NCBI RefSeq assembly: GCF_046044395.1
Contig: NZ_JBJUSG010000005.1
Coordinates: 1-64,000 of the forward strand
DNA: 64,000 nucleotides
From: Magnetominusculus dajiuhuensis
GTDB taxonomy: Bacteria > Nitrospirota > Thermodesulfovibrionia > Thermodesulfovibrionales > Magnetobacteriaceae
Reading direction: 5' to 3'
The translations under genes and the position numbers were made by a program. The notes under the pieces were generated by a model, which did not search any database, was not told the origin of the DNA, and saw only the letters and a program-made list of their open reading frames with translations. Below are positions 17,526 through 25,600 of this stretch, one piece after another; the stretch's first letter is position 1; each line of letters starts with the position of its first letter.

Positions 17526-18006
17526 CGTTATCCTCCTGAATCCAGCTCTGGGGGGTTAATATTTCCAATTCTTTAAACCCAAGCATTCTGTTTATTCCAT
17601 TTACACCACGAATGGTCTTTAGTTTTACCATATGCTTGAAATTCCAACTGATAAGGGCATCGGCTTCGTTGTAAGTGGCAAGAGCTATATGAAGCGCATC
17701 GTCTTGATATTTTTGAGGAATAATCCCTTCGGCGATATATTTCTGAACCAGTGAGTAAATGTCCTCAGCGACAGAAACGATTTCCATTACAATCTCAGTT
17801 AACTTCTCTTCCAATTCCTGAGATGAAGGTACTTTGGAGCGAGAGATTTCAGCTAAGAGAATATCGGAAACGACAATGTCATACAAACCAAGCTTCAGGA
17901 TATCCCAAAATCGTACCGTTACCTCCATTTTTTCAGGAGAGTCATCCGCGAATAAGAATGAAGGCACGGATGTATCAAGATACAGTTTGATTTTTTTCAA
18001 AGTCAT
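17518..18006 (-). CDS. PIN-domain ribonuclease (VapC-like toxin)
   Basis: A 162-residue PIN-domain protein. The N-terminal strand LYLDTSVPSFLF carries the first catalytic aspartate. Later acids are found in ILLAEISRSK and in DDALHIALATYNEADALISWNF, the usual positions of PIN nuclease residues. Such proteins cleave RNA as toxins. The downstream overlapping small gene probably encodes the partner. No classic VapB is seen upstream. Confidence 0.8.
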   Translation of the reverse strand: MTLKKIKLYLDTSVPSFLFADDSPEKMEVTVRFWDILKLGLYDIVVSDILLAEISRSKVPSSQELEEKLTEIVMEIVSVAEDIYSLVQKYIAEGIIPQKYQDDALHIALATYNEADALISWNFKHMVKLKTIRGVNGINRMLGFKELEILTPQSWIQEDNDE

Positions 18007-18545
18007 TCCTCTTAAATTATTTTACCATTTTTAGCCCAAGAGTTTCCCGCTGTGATACCTGAAAAGGCAGCTATTGACTTGCCCTGGCATTATATTCATT
18101 ATATATCAGCTAGCCCGTGAATATATAGGGGAGGGACAAATGGCTAATCATCGGTTTGGTTTTGTTAAGATAAACGCTGTAGTGTTTGTTATCATGCCTA
18201 AGAGCCTAACGGTATAAGGTATTGCACATTGCTGCCGATGATTAAATCGGCTAGTGCTAAAATGATTCGTTTCGATGAGCTGACTGCCCCCTTATTCATG
18301 GCTCGATGATATGCTGAATCAAGCAAAGACACGGCCACTAAAGCCGATTTAACCGAAGAGACAAGCAAGTTGCGGTTGAGACTGCCAACGTCAAGGCCGA
18401 TATAATCAAGTGGATGTTTCTCTTCTGGATAAGCCAAACGGCTGTTATGGTTGCACTGTTTAAATTCTTTGCTACGTAATCCCCTATGAATCCACAGTGT
18501 CAAGATTGAATTCAGTATAGTGTCCCCGGAATACCCCTCAGTATA
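18007..18545. other. Intergenic region with gene debris
   Basis: Between the PIN gene and the AT-rich ATPase/membrane gene pair there is no intact gene. The right part holds the DUF1640 relic (18336-18479). A minus-strand open frame at 18198-18503 is antisense to that relic and I treat it as a shadow. Confidence 0.5.
18336..18479 (+). pseudogene. Relic of a DUF1640-type coiled-coil/TM protein
   Basis: The plus strand encodes, with a frame change near 18370, ADLTEETSK and then VETANVKADIIKWMF-LFWISQTAVMVAL, ending at a TAA at 18477-18479. This is the typical C-terminus of DUF1640 (CCDC90-like) proteins: a coiled coil followed by one membrane helix. Most of the N-terminal part is missing, so it is a decayed gene. 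Confidence 0.6.
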
Positions 18546-19277
18546 TTATAAACCATGTTTAGTTAGTGTATCTTCTAATTCATTCGCAGTACTATGCTGT
18601 TTTTTGTAGGACAGTATGCTCTCGCGTATCTCAAAAAAAATGTCCCTATATTTTTTTAAAATAATATCTGTATATGTAGAAGATTGCGGATCTGTCAACC
18701 AATCAGGAAGATTAAAGTCTCTTTTATTAGATTTAATATTTTCTCGTATTATTCTAATCAAACAGCTCAATATTTCATTAAAATACTTTTCTTTTATTTT
18801 ATTGCTATGCCAATTTGTTAGTAACAGCCTTAGCCAATATATTCCAAATCCAGTGACTGTGGCAAATACTATACTTATAATATTGATTAGTATTTTATCA
18901 GCTCTGGAATCTGTTACCTTTATTTCTTCTGTTTTAGCTGTTACTATAGTATTATTGTCATCAGTTAATAAAAGGATTGCTCTATAATTACCCTCTTTCG
19001 ATACTACGATGTCCTTTGACCGCATAACAGCTACATTGCCCAGAGTTCCTTCCTCATTTTCATTAATAGTTCCATTGGAATTAAGACAAAATTTCCATCT
19101 GGAATATTCTGATGATTTTACGGGCAGGAACAACATTATTTTGATAGCCTCATTTCTCACCACTGATGAATTTAATGATAATATACTAAAATATTTATTA
19201 TCCGCACTATACGAATCAACAGGCATCATTCGTATTAATATTAGAAATATTATCATAGCATATATTTTTTTAATCAT
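18546..19277 (-). CDS. Unknown membrane protein paired with ATPase
   Basis: A 243-residue protein I do not recognise. It has a signal peptide (about 1-24, ending near SYSA), an extracytoplasmic beta-rich region of about 100 residues, one membrane helix (about 128-153, INIISIVFATVTGFGIYWL), and a cytoplasmic helical region of 90 residues. Its start overlaps the end of the upstream ATPase gene by eight bases. The DNA is strongly AT-rich compared with the flanking housekeeping genes, suggesting horizontal transfer. It could be a membrane effector or sensor served by the ATPase; this is inference. Confidence 0.65.
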   Translation of the reverse strand: MIKKIYAMIIFLILIRMMPVDSYSADNKYFSILSLNSSVVRNEAIKIMLFLPVKSSEYSRWKFCLNSNGTINENEEGTLGNVAVMRSKDIVVSKEGNYRAILLLTDDNNTIVTAKTEEIKVTDSRADKILINIISIVFATVTGFGIYWLRLLLTNWHSNKIKEKYFNEILSCLIRIIRENIKSNKRDFNLPDWLTDPQSSTYTDIILKKYRDIFFEIRESILSYKKQHSTANELEDTLTKHGL

Positions 19278-21306
19278 ATATATCTTCGATATATTGCCTT
19301 ATTTCATTTTTGCCGTATTCCATTAATATTTCCATTTCCTTAATTATTTGCTCTAATGCGTTTACCCTATCTTCTCCGTTTGTGCTAGCTCTTGACTTTT
19401 GTTTTAGAGCTTTTATACATGCCGTTATAGCACTATCCCATGGTCTACACAAATGATTTGGAGAAATAAAATTTTTTTTAAATAATGGAATCATGCCATT
19501 ATCCTTGTAAGAGCTTAAATTATGAATCAATATGCGATGACAACTAAGCAGAAATGCTAATACATATTGCTCCTTTCGTGCATTCTTACGTATATCTTCG
19601 GAAATACTGTTTTCATCATGGTATTTATTTTTCTGCTGATAACTCACCATAGCCATTTCATAAATATATCCATATTCTGATAATAGGCACTCAAAGTAAA
19701 CGTCAACTGAAGGAGATATTTCAATACTAGAATTGACCGCAATTATTATTTTCTCCCAATTGCCTTCATCACCAAGATTCCTGGATCCACTAATAGTTTC
19801 TTCCAATAACCTTGCCCAAAGCAATACTTTAACTGATTTATCTATAATATCCTCATCATAAAATGGTTTAAGATCATTTTTAAGTGTCATGTATAAGACA
19901 GGTCTTTTATGTGTCGTAAGATATTGAAGAATCCTTAAATAAATAAAATAATTATTAATGATTTTATCAGTATCCATACATAAGTCAGAAGGCGCACCAA
20001 ATAAATTAAAAAACAAAGGCGAATCAGGATTGTCGCCTACTCCATCAATACTTGTGTTTCCAACAAAGTGATTAAATTGACCACGTATTAACATTCTTAT
20101 GTATGTGAAAGGTGACGTAGTCAATGATACCTGTTCATCGTCCTTAAAAGCCCATAATCTAAAAAAGTTGTCCGATAAAATAAAATGAGCCCACATTTTT
20201 ATAAATCTTCTGACATTCCAGTTTACCAAACGGCTATGCCAAGTATTTGCGACCATGTCATAAGGCCAACGGCCCCAAGATGTGCACAATTCTATTCTTT
20301 GCTTGATATGATCAGCCAGATCTTTCGCAGAATTAAATTTAAAACTTCTAATTTCGATTGATGATGTCGATAGCTCATATTCTGAAGCGGCTTCATCAAA
20401 CGCCTTAGAAAGTGTTTTTTTAGCTATTTGCAAAACATCTGGCTCTCGATATTTTATATCCTGAAAATTCTTTTCATAAAAAGACCAACACTTTAACGTC
20501 TCAGGTCGTAAAGTAATGACAACATGAAAACTAACAGCCCAGCTATATGACCTTGCTTTTTCAATAATCGCTTCATGCGTCGAAAGCCCGCCCCTTATAA
20601 ATTGTTCTTGTATATCAAGGGCTTCCTTGTCAACATTATCAATGAGTAACCACACAGATTTCCCAAATACTGTATTTATGGTTCTTATTACACATGTAAG
20701 CAAATGATTATAGCCAATATCGGGAAACAATTTTATAAATTCCTCTGACTGGTTAATAAATCCTTGTTCATAGTTATAGTTAGTCTCACATTGACAAGCA
20801 TCTTTAATTTTAGCAATATTAGACGATAGTGTTTTACGAAAATCAGTATTAGAAGATAGTTTATGTACAAAATCAGTAGACATTTTCTTATGAATATAAT
20901 ACATAGCATAAGGATTATTTTTTAAGTGGTATGATGATTCTGAATTATTGATATTTATCTTAGAACTACGAAAATATCTGTCATCCTGATCTTGCCACCA
21001 CTCTAAAAATGTAGTTTTACCAATTCCAACATCACCTTTTAATACAACGCAAGAAGGCTTTTTATAGTTCAATGAATCTCTCTTAATAAAAAATTTTATA
21101 AAGCTGTGATTCTTGTTCATATCCCCATGATAACCTATCTGTTCTGCATAAAATTCTTGATTAGTGCTGACATAATCTGAAACAGTTGTTAAATAATCCT
21201 CCAAAAATGGATTATACTTATCATCTAGCAACTCTGCTTTTCTAATTTGCTCCCTTTTTGTCAATAAAATAAATTGGTCTATATTTTTATCACTATCCGC
21301 ACTCAT
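19270..21306 (-). CDS. Large P-loop ATPase of unknown role
   Basis: A 678-residue cytoplasmic protein. Near residues 85-102 there is a Walker A motif in a clear context (VVLKGDVGIGKTTFLEWW), and near 220-226 a Walker B-like WLLIDNVDKEA. The rest is mostly helical without recognised repeats. The fold is probably STAND/AAA-like (ORC or KAP type) NTPase; I cannot decide. A GGAGG lies before the ATG. It is the first gene of an AT-rich two-gene operon with a membrane protein, an organisation often seen in phage-defence units. Defence is inference only. Confidence 0.7.
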   Translation of the reverse strand: MSADSDKNIDQFILLTKREQIRKAELLDDKYNPFLEDYLTTVSDYVSTNQEFYAEQIGYHGDMNKNHSFIKFFIKRDSLNYKKPSCVVLKGDVGIGKTTFLEWWQDQDDRYFRSSKININNSESSYHLKNNPYAMYYIHKKMSTDFVHKLSSNTDFRKTLSSNIAKIKDACQCETNYNYEQGFINQSEEFIKLFPDIGYNHLLTCVIRTINTVFGKSVWLLIDNVDKEALDIQEQFIRGGLSTHEAIIEKARSYSWAVSFHVVITLRPETLKCWSFYEKNFQDIKYREPDVLQIAKKTLSKAFDEAASEYELSTSSIEIRSFKFNSAKDLADHIKQRIELCTSWGRWPYDMVANTWHSRLVNWNVRRFIKMWAHFILSDNFFRLWAFKDDEQVSLTTSPFTYIRMLIRGQFNHFVGNTSIDGVGDNPDSPLFFNLFGAPSDLCMDTDKIINNYFIYLRILQYLTTHKRPVLYMTLKNDLKPFYDEDIIDKSVKVLLWARLLEETISGSRNLGDEGNWEKIIIAVNSSIEISPSVDVYFECLLSEYGYIYEMAMVSYQQKNKYHDENSISEDIRKNARKEQYVLAFLLSCHRILIHNLSSYKDNGMIPLFKKNFISPNHLCRPWDSAITACIKALKQKSRASTNGEDRVNALEQIIKEMEILMEYGKNEIRQYIEDIYD

Positions 21307-21375
21307 CTATCTAACCTCCATAGTTAATCAGTAACCTTGCCCACCACAATGCTATATTGTAGCAACATGAAACTA

Positions 21376-21404
21376 AGTGTACCATGCATGGTTTTATTTG
21401 TCAA
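21376..21404 (-). promoter_or_regulatory. Promoter of the ATPase/membrane operon
   Basis: On the minus strand TTGACA (21404-21399) and TACACT (21381-21376) are 17 bases apart. The leader to the ATG at 21306 is about 65 bases. Two GTTAC-N6-GTAAC palindromes lie 59-98 bases upstream of the -35 element. Confidence 0.7.
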
Positions 21405-21462
21405 CATAAATATTATTTTATTTTAACTATATCTTTTAAATACAGGTATATGTCGTATTTAT

Positions 21463-21497
21463 GTTACCGAAAAGTAACAACGTTACACAAAGGTAAC
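21463..21497. promoter_or_regulatory. Two GTTAC-N6-GTAAC operator palindromes
   Basis: Perfect inverted repeats GTTAC-CGAAAA-GTAAC (21463-21478) and GTTAC-ACAAAG-GTAAC (21482-21497), 19 bases start to start. The same motif occurs three times at 30985-31046 upstream of another AT-rich operon. They are probably binding sites of a dimeric regulator, possibly an activator given the position upstream of -35. Confidence 0.7.
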
Positions 21498-21691
21498 ATT
21501 ATTTGTAATCATATCTCAATAACCGTGCCGGTTTTTACGGTTTGCAGGCTGGAAATGTTTCCGCGCTCTGCGAACTGCCATTGTTTCATACTGCGTCTGT
21601 CGTTTATATTCATGCGGAGTCAGCGGCGGCAATAAAACAAACGGACTTGTATGTATCGACAAACCTGCATGATTGAGAGTAGAATATTCTT

Positions 21692-21892
21692 ATGAGACAA
21701 GTAATAATATACCCCGGCGACGACGGCTACTGGATAGCTGAATGTCCGTCATTGCCCGGATGTGTCACTCAGGGAAAAACCAAAGAAGAAGTTATAGCAA
21801 ATGTTAAAGAAGCCATAGGGCTTTATGTTGAGGTGCTAATGGAAAGAGAACATAATGTGCCTGAAGACACCCTTGAAGTCCTTATGGTATGA
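21692..21892 (+). CDS. hicB: HicB-type antitoxin
   Basis: A 66-residue HicB-like protein (DGYWIAECPSLPGCVTQG, then KEEVIANVKEAI). It keeps the partial RNase H-like fold of HicB antitoxins but lacks a C-terminal DNA-binding domain. It overlaps the downstream hicA by four bases (ATGA). It would neutralise HicA by direct binding. Confidence 0.88.
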   Translation: MRQVIIYPGDDGYWIAECPSLPGCVTQGKTKEEVIANVKEAIGLYVEVLMEREHNVPEDTLEVLMV

Positions 21893-22107
21893 AACTTCCG
21901 TGTATTTCCGGCCATCAATGTATAAAGGCTCTTGAGAAAATTGGGTTCCGCGAAATAAGGCAGCGGGGGAGCCATGTTGTTTTATACAGAGATAATCCGC
22001 AAGCTCAGCTTGTCGTTCCTATCCACGACACATTAGACAGAGGTACACTGAGGGCGATAATTCGACATTCACACCTTATGGTCGCCGAATTTATTGAGCT
22101 GCTTTAG
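21889..22107 (+). CDS. hicA: HicA-type mRNA interferase toxin
   Basis: A 72-residue protein with the HicA double-stranded RNA-binding-like fold: ALEKIGFREIRQRGSHVVLYRD carries the conserved G-S-H with the catalytic histidine, followed by VPIHD. Start overlaps the hicB stop. It forms a HicBA toxin-antitoxin module with the preceding gene. Confidence 0.88.
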   Translation: MKLPCISGHQCIKALEKIGFREIRQRGSHVVLYRDNPQAQLVVPIHDTLDRGTLRAIIRHSHLMVAEFIELL

Positions 22108-22183
22108 GTTGCCACCCACCATTGTGGACAGCACCTGACGTTTGGTTTTCGGGCAGCGTCTCCAATAAAATTCCATGGCTTAT

Positions 22184-22212
22184 TTGCATAAGCCGCCAAT
22201 ATTTGATATAAT
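22184..22212 (+). promoter_or_regulatory. Promoter upstream of yebC
   Basis: TTGCAT at 22184-22189 and TATAAT at 22207-22212 with a 17-base spacer, 52 bases before the yebC ATG. Confidence 0.65.
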
Positions 22213-22263
22213 ATAGCCGTGAAAGTAATATCTGCTCAATAAAAACGACATCGGGGGATTTTA

Positions 22264-23007
22264 ATGTCAGGCCATTCAAAATGGGCAAGTATCAAAAGGA
22301 AAAAGGCTGTCACAGACTCAAAAAGGGGTAAGGTATTCTCCAGATTGGTTAAAGAGATCTCCGTCGCGGCAAGGATGGGCGGGTCAGACCCCGAAGGCAA
22401 TCCCCGTCTGCGTACCGCTATTGACAAGGCCAAAGAAGTCAACATGCCCCTTGATAACATCAAAAGGGCTGTCCAAAAAGGCGCCGGTGAGCTTGGCGGC
22501 GCGATGTACGAAGAGATAATCTACGAAGGCTACGGTCCGGGCGGAATTGCAATTCTTATCGAGGCTATGACCGACAACAAAAACAGGACTGTGGCAGAGA
22601 TACGATACGCCCTCACCAAACAAGGGGGAACCCTGGGTGAGTCCGGCTGTGTCGCCTGGATGTTCTCCAAAAAAGGCTGTCTCCTAATAGACAAAAAGGC
22701 CGTCACCGAAGACGCGCTCATGTCAGAGGCCCTTGAGGCTGGCGTGGATGATCTGAAAAATGACCCCGACGACGACATGTTCGAACTCATAACCACCGCC
22801 GAGGATATGCCCGCCGTTAAGGCACATTTAGAGAAAGCGGCAATCCCTGTCTCCTCCGCGGAGATTACAATGATTCCCGGCAGTTATATTACAGTTGATA
22901 ACCCCACGGCGCAGAAGATGATGAGGATTATTGACGCCCTCGACGAACTGGAAGACGTCCAGAATGTCCACGTCAATTTCGAGATGCCCGACGAGGAGCT
23001 GTCATAG
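22264..23007 (+). CDS. yebC: YebC/PmpR family protein
   Basis: A 247-residue YebC/TACO1-family protein, beginning MSGHSKWASIKRKKAVTD, the invariant start. Members bind ribosomes or DNA; recent work links YebC to translation of proline-rich stretches. Length and motifs (ARMGGSDPEGNPRLR, GYGPGGIAILIEAMTDN) are full. It begins a plus-strand housekeeping run with htrA nine bases downstream. Confidence 0.95.
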   Translation: MSGHSKWASIKRKKAVTDSKRGKVFSRLVKEISVAARMGGSDPEGNPRLRTAIDKAKEVNMPLDNIKRAVQKGAGELGGAMYEEIIYEGYGPGGIAILIEAMTDNKNRTVAEIRYALTKQGGTLGESGCVAWMFSKKGCLLIDKKAVTEDALMSEALEAGVDDLKNDPDDDMFELITTAEDMPAVKAHLEKAAIPVSSAEITMIPGSYITVDNPTAQKMMRIIDALDELEDVQNVHVNFEMPDEELS

Positions 23008-23015
23008 TAAATTCA

Positions 23016-24170
23016 ATGAGGGAATACCCACCACGCCGAGAGACGATATGTCGGCCTTCATTTGTGGTGCCGCCGAAAGGCCGTTATTTACTGGCGAGTG
23101 GGGGCTGTTTACTATTTATATCCCTATTATTAGTTGGATTATTACTTATCGGCATTGCCCCCGCCTTCGCCGCAGGCAGGATGACCCCCGAAGAGGAGAC
23201 CTCAATCTCCATTTACAAACAGGCAAGCCCCTCTGTTGTCAACATAACCACTACGACAATGGTGCAGGATTTTTTCTCTGTGTACCCTCAAAAAGGCTCC
23301 GGCTCCGGGACGATTATAACCCCCGACGGCTTCGTGCTGACTAATTACCATGTCGTTGAGGACGCCACCGAGATAGGCGTAACAATGATTGACGGGACAA
23401 AATACCCCGCGAAGTTCATAGGGGCTGACCAGGACAACGACATTGCCGTGATAAAAATAATAACTGACAGCAATACCGCCTTTAAGGCCCTCGAAATGGG
23501 TGCGTCTGATTCCCTGCAAGTCGGGCAGCATGTCTATGCCATAGGAAACCCGTTTGGGCTGAACTCCACAATGACAAGGGGCATTGTAAGCGCCCTTGGC
23601 CGCCCACTGACCACAGGGTCAGGCAAGGTAATTGACAACGTCATTCAAACAGACGCGGCCATTAATCCCGGCAACTCCGGCGGCCCATTAATCGAAACCA
23701 GCGGCAGGATGATAGGAATAACAACCGCCATCTTCACCCCCACAGGCGGCAACGTGGGTATCGGGTTTGCCATCCCGATAAGCGTTGCCCGCGCGCTCGT
23801 CCCTGATTTAATTAAACACGGCAAGATAAGAAGGCCGTGGATTGGAATTGTCGGCGTTCCTCTTTGGGAAAAGCTCTCAAAGGCGCTTGGCCTTCCCGTA
23901 AGCACGGGGGTACTGGTCTCTCAGGTTGTCCAGGACAGCCCCGCCCACAAGGCCGGCATTAAGGGGGGCAATAAGCCCGTGGAAATCAGCGGCACGGTCA
24001 TCTACCTCGGCGGAGATATAATCGTCGAGGCCGGTGGCGTGAAGATTCACTCCCTGCAGGATTTAACTAAGGCACTCAAAGATAAAAAACCACGGGATGT
24101 CATCCCAATTAAACTCATACGCGGCTCACAGATGATTGTCGTAAACTGTGTCGTGGAGCTGAAATCTTAG
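23016..24170 (+). CDS. Periplasmic HtrA/DegP-type serine protease
   Basis: A 384-residue protein with a basic N-terminus and one hydrophobic segment (about 28-53) that anchors or exports it. The trypsin-like domain has the catalytic triad H112 (NYHVV), D142 (DNDIAVIK) and S221 (GNSGG). A single PDZ domain follows (about 275-380), as in DegS-like HtrA proteins. It should degrade misfolded periplasmic proteins or act in envelope stress sensing. Confidence 0.92.
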   Translation: MREYPPRRETICRPSFVVPPKGRYLLASGGCLLFISLLLVGLLLIGIAPAFAAGRMTPEEETSISIYKQASPSVVNITTTTMVQDFFSVYPQKGSGSGTIITPDGFVLTNYHVVEDATEIGVTMIDGTKYPAKFIGADQDNDIAVIKIITDSNTAFKALEMGASDSLQVGQHVYAIGNPFGLNSTMTRGIVSALGRPLTTGSGKVIDNVIQTDAAINPGNSGGPLIETSGRMIGITTAIFTPTGGNVGIGFAIPISVARALVPDLIKHGKIRRPWIGIVGVPLWEKLSKALGLPVSTGVLVSQVVQDSPAHKAGIKGGNKPVEISGTVIYLGGDIIVEAGGVKIHSLQDLTKALKDKKPRDVIPIKLIRGSQMIVVNCVVELKS

Positions 24171-24189
24171 CGTACTGGAGGACAAGCCT

Positions 24190-25584
24190 ATGAAAACCTG
24201 TGCCGTTGTCCTTGCCGCCGGACTTGGCAAGAGGATGAAATCAGCAACGCCCAAGGTTGTCCATAATTTAATGGGTAAACCTATTGCCACATACTCAATA
24301 GAGGCGGTTAAGGCCGTCGCAGGGATATCGAAAGTTGTCCTTGTCATAGGAAGGCACTCAGAGGAAAGCCTCAAAGGCATATTTAAGGCAGACCCGATGG
24401 TGTCATTTGCTTTTCAGACCAGCCTGCTTGGCACGGCGGATGCCCTTAAATCAGGGCTTGGCGGCCTTAATGGCGAGCAATTTGACTATACGCTGGTAAT
24501 GACAGCAGACGCGCCCCTTATCAGGGGGGAAACCCTGCAGGGCCTGATTGACAGACACATCCAGGGCGGCAATGCCGTCACGGTGCTGAGTTTCGTATCA
24601 AAAGACCCATCGTCTTACGGCAGAATAATCAGAAATCCCGATGGTACTATCAAATCTATCATAGAAAATCCTGACGCCACCCAGGAGCAAAGAAAAATAA
24701 ACGAGGTTAACAGCGGCATCTATGTATTCAGTAAAGACGCCCTGCCGCTTTTAGACAAGATTCAAATTAACGAAAAAAAGGGTGAGTTCTACCTCACTGA
24801 CATCGTCTCAATCGCCAGTGAAAATGGCCTGAAAGTCGAGGCTCAAAAGATGTTTGACGAGGACGAGTTCATAGGGATAAACTCACGTGCGGAGCTGCTG
24901 CAGGCCCTAAACGCCATGAAGCGTAGGATTAACCGGCACTGGATGGACGAGGGCGTTACGCTGATGGACGAAAACACCACGCTCATCTGCCCTGATGTGT
25001 CAATTGGGCGCGATACGATTATATATCCAAACGTAATCATAGAAGGAAAGACCGTGATAGGCGAGGGCTGTGTAATATATCCAAACGTGAGAATCGTGGA
25101 TTCCACTATTGAGCGCGACGTTGTGGTGAAGGACTCAACGCTGATAGAAAACTCAAAGATAGATACTGGGGCGGCCGTCGGGCCGTTTGCCCATCTAAGG
25201 CCAGGGGCGGCAATAGGAAAGAAGGCCAAAGTAGGGAATTTCGTTGAGATAAAAAACTCCACGCTTGGCTACAACACAAAGGCCTCACACCTGTCCTATA
25301 TAGGGGACGCCGCCGTCGGTGACAACGTAAATATCGGCGCCGGTACAATAACATGCAACTACGACGGTGTAAATAAATTCAAAACGGTAATAGAAGACAA
25401 CGTATTCATAGGGAGCGATTCGCAGTTGGTCGCCCCCGTGACAATAGGCAAGGGTGCCTTCGTAGGGGCAGGCTCAACGATAACGCAGGATGTCCCCGAT
25501 AACGCGCTGGCGATAAGCCGCGTAAGGCAGCGCGCAATTTTGGACTGGGTTAAGGCAAAGTTCACCACAGATAAACATAAATAG
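24190..25584 (+). CDS. glmU: Bifunctional UDP-GlcNAc synthesis enzyme GlmU
   Basis: A 464-residue enzyme. The N-terminal pyrophosphorylase shows LAAGLGKRMKS, followed from about residue 250 by a left-handed beta-helix acetyltransferase with hexapeptide repeats and the catalytic-region HLRPGAAIG and GAGTITCNYDG motifs. It acetylates glucosamine-1-phosphate and adds UMP, making UDP-GlcNAc for peptidoglycan and LPS. glmS follows 16 bases downstream. Confidence 0.96.
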   Translation: MKTCAVVLAAGLGKRMKSATPKVVHNLMGKPIATYSIEAVKAVAGISKVVLVIGRHSEESLKGIFKADPMVSFAFQTSLLGTADALKSGLGGLNGEQFDYTLVMTADAPLIRGETLQGLIDRHIQGGNAVTVLSFVSKDPSSYGRIIRNPDGTIKSIIENPDATQEQRKINEVNSGIYVFSKDALPLLDKIQINEKKGEFYLTDIVSIASENGLKVEAQKMFDEDEFIGINSRAELLQALNAMKRRINRHWMDEGVTLMDENTTLICPDVSIGRDTIIYPNVIIEGKTVIGEGCVIYPNVRIVDSTIERDVVVKDSTLIENSKIDTGAAVGPFAHLRPGAAIGKKAKVGNFVEIKNSTLGYNTKASHLSYIGDAAVGDNVNIGAGTITCNYDGVNKFKTVIEDNVFIGSDSQLVAPVTIGKGAFVGAGSTITQDVPDNALAISRVRQRAILDWVKAKFTTDKHK

Positions 25585-25600
25585 TGAGGGCGGAGGGACC

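Noticed and set aside
18198..18503. 101-codon minus-strand open frame
   Set aside because: Antisense to the DUF1640 relic, which has clear family character on the plus strand.
21463..21497. CRISPR-like or iteron origin reading of the GTTAC palindromes
   Set aside because: Only two or three palindromes per site, 19 to 24 bases apart, with no spacers, no cas genes and no rep gene; operator sites explain them better.
21523..21606. Short minus-strand open stretch with MKQWQFAERGN
   Set aside because: Looks faintly like an oxidoreductase N-terminus but stops after about 25 codons and has no continuation.
25585..25600. glmS ribozyme upstream of glmS
   Set aside because: Only 16 bases separate glmU and glmS; there is no room for a ribozyme.
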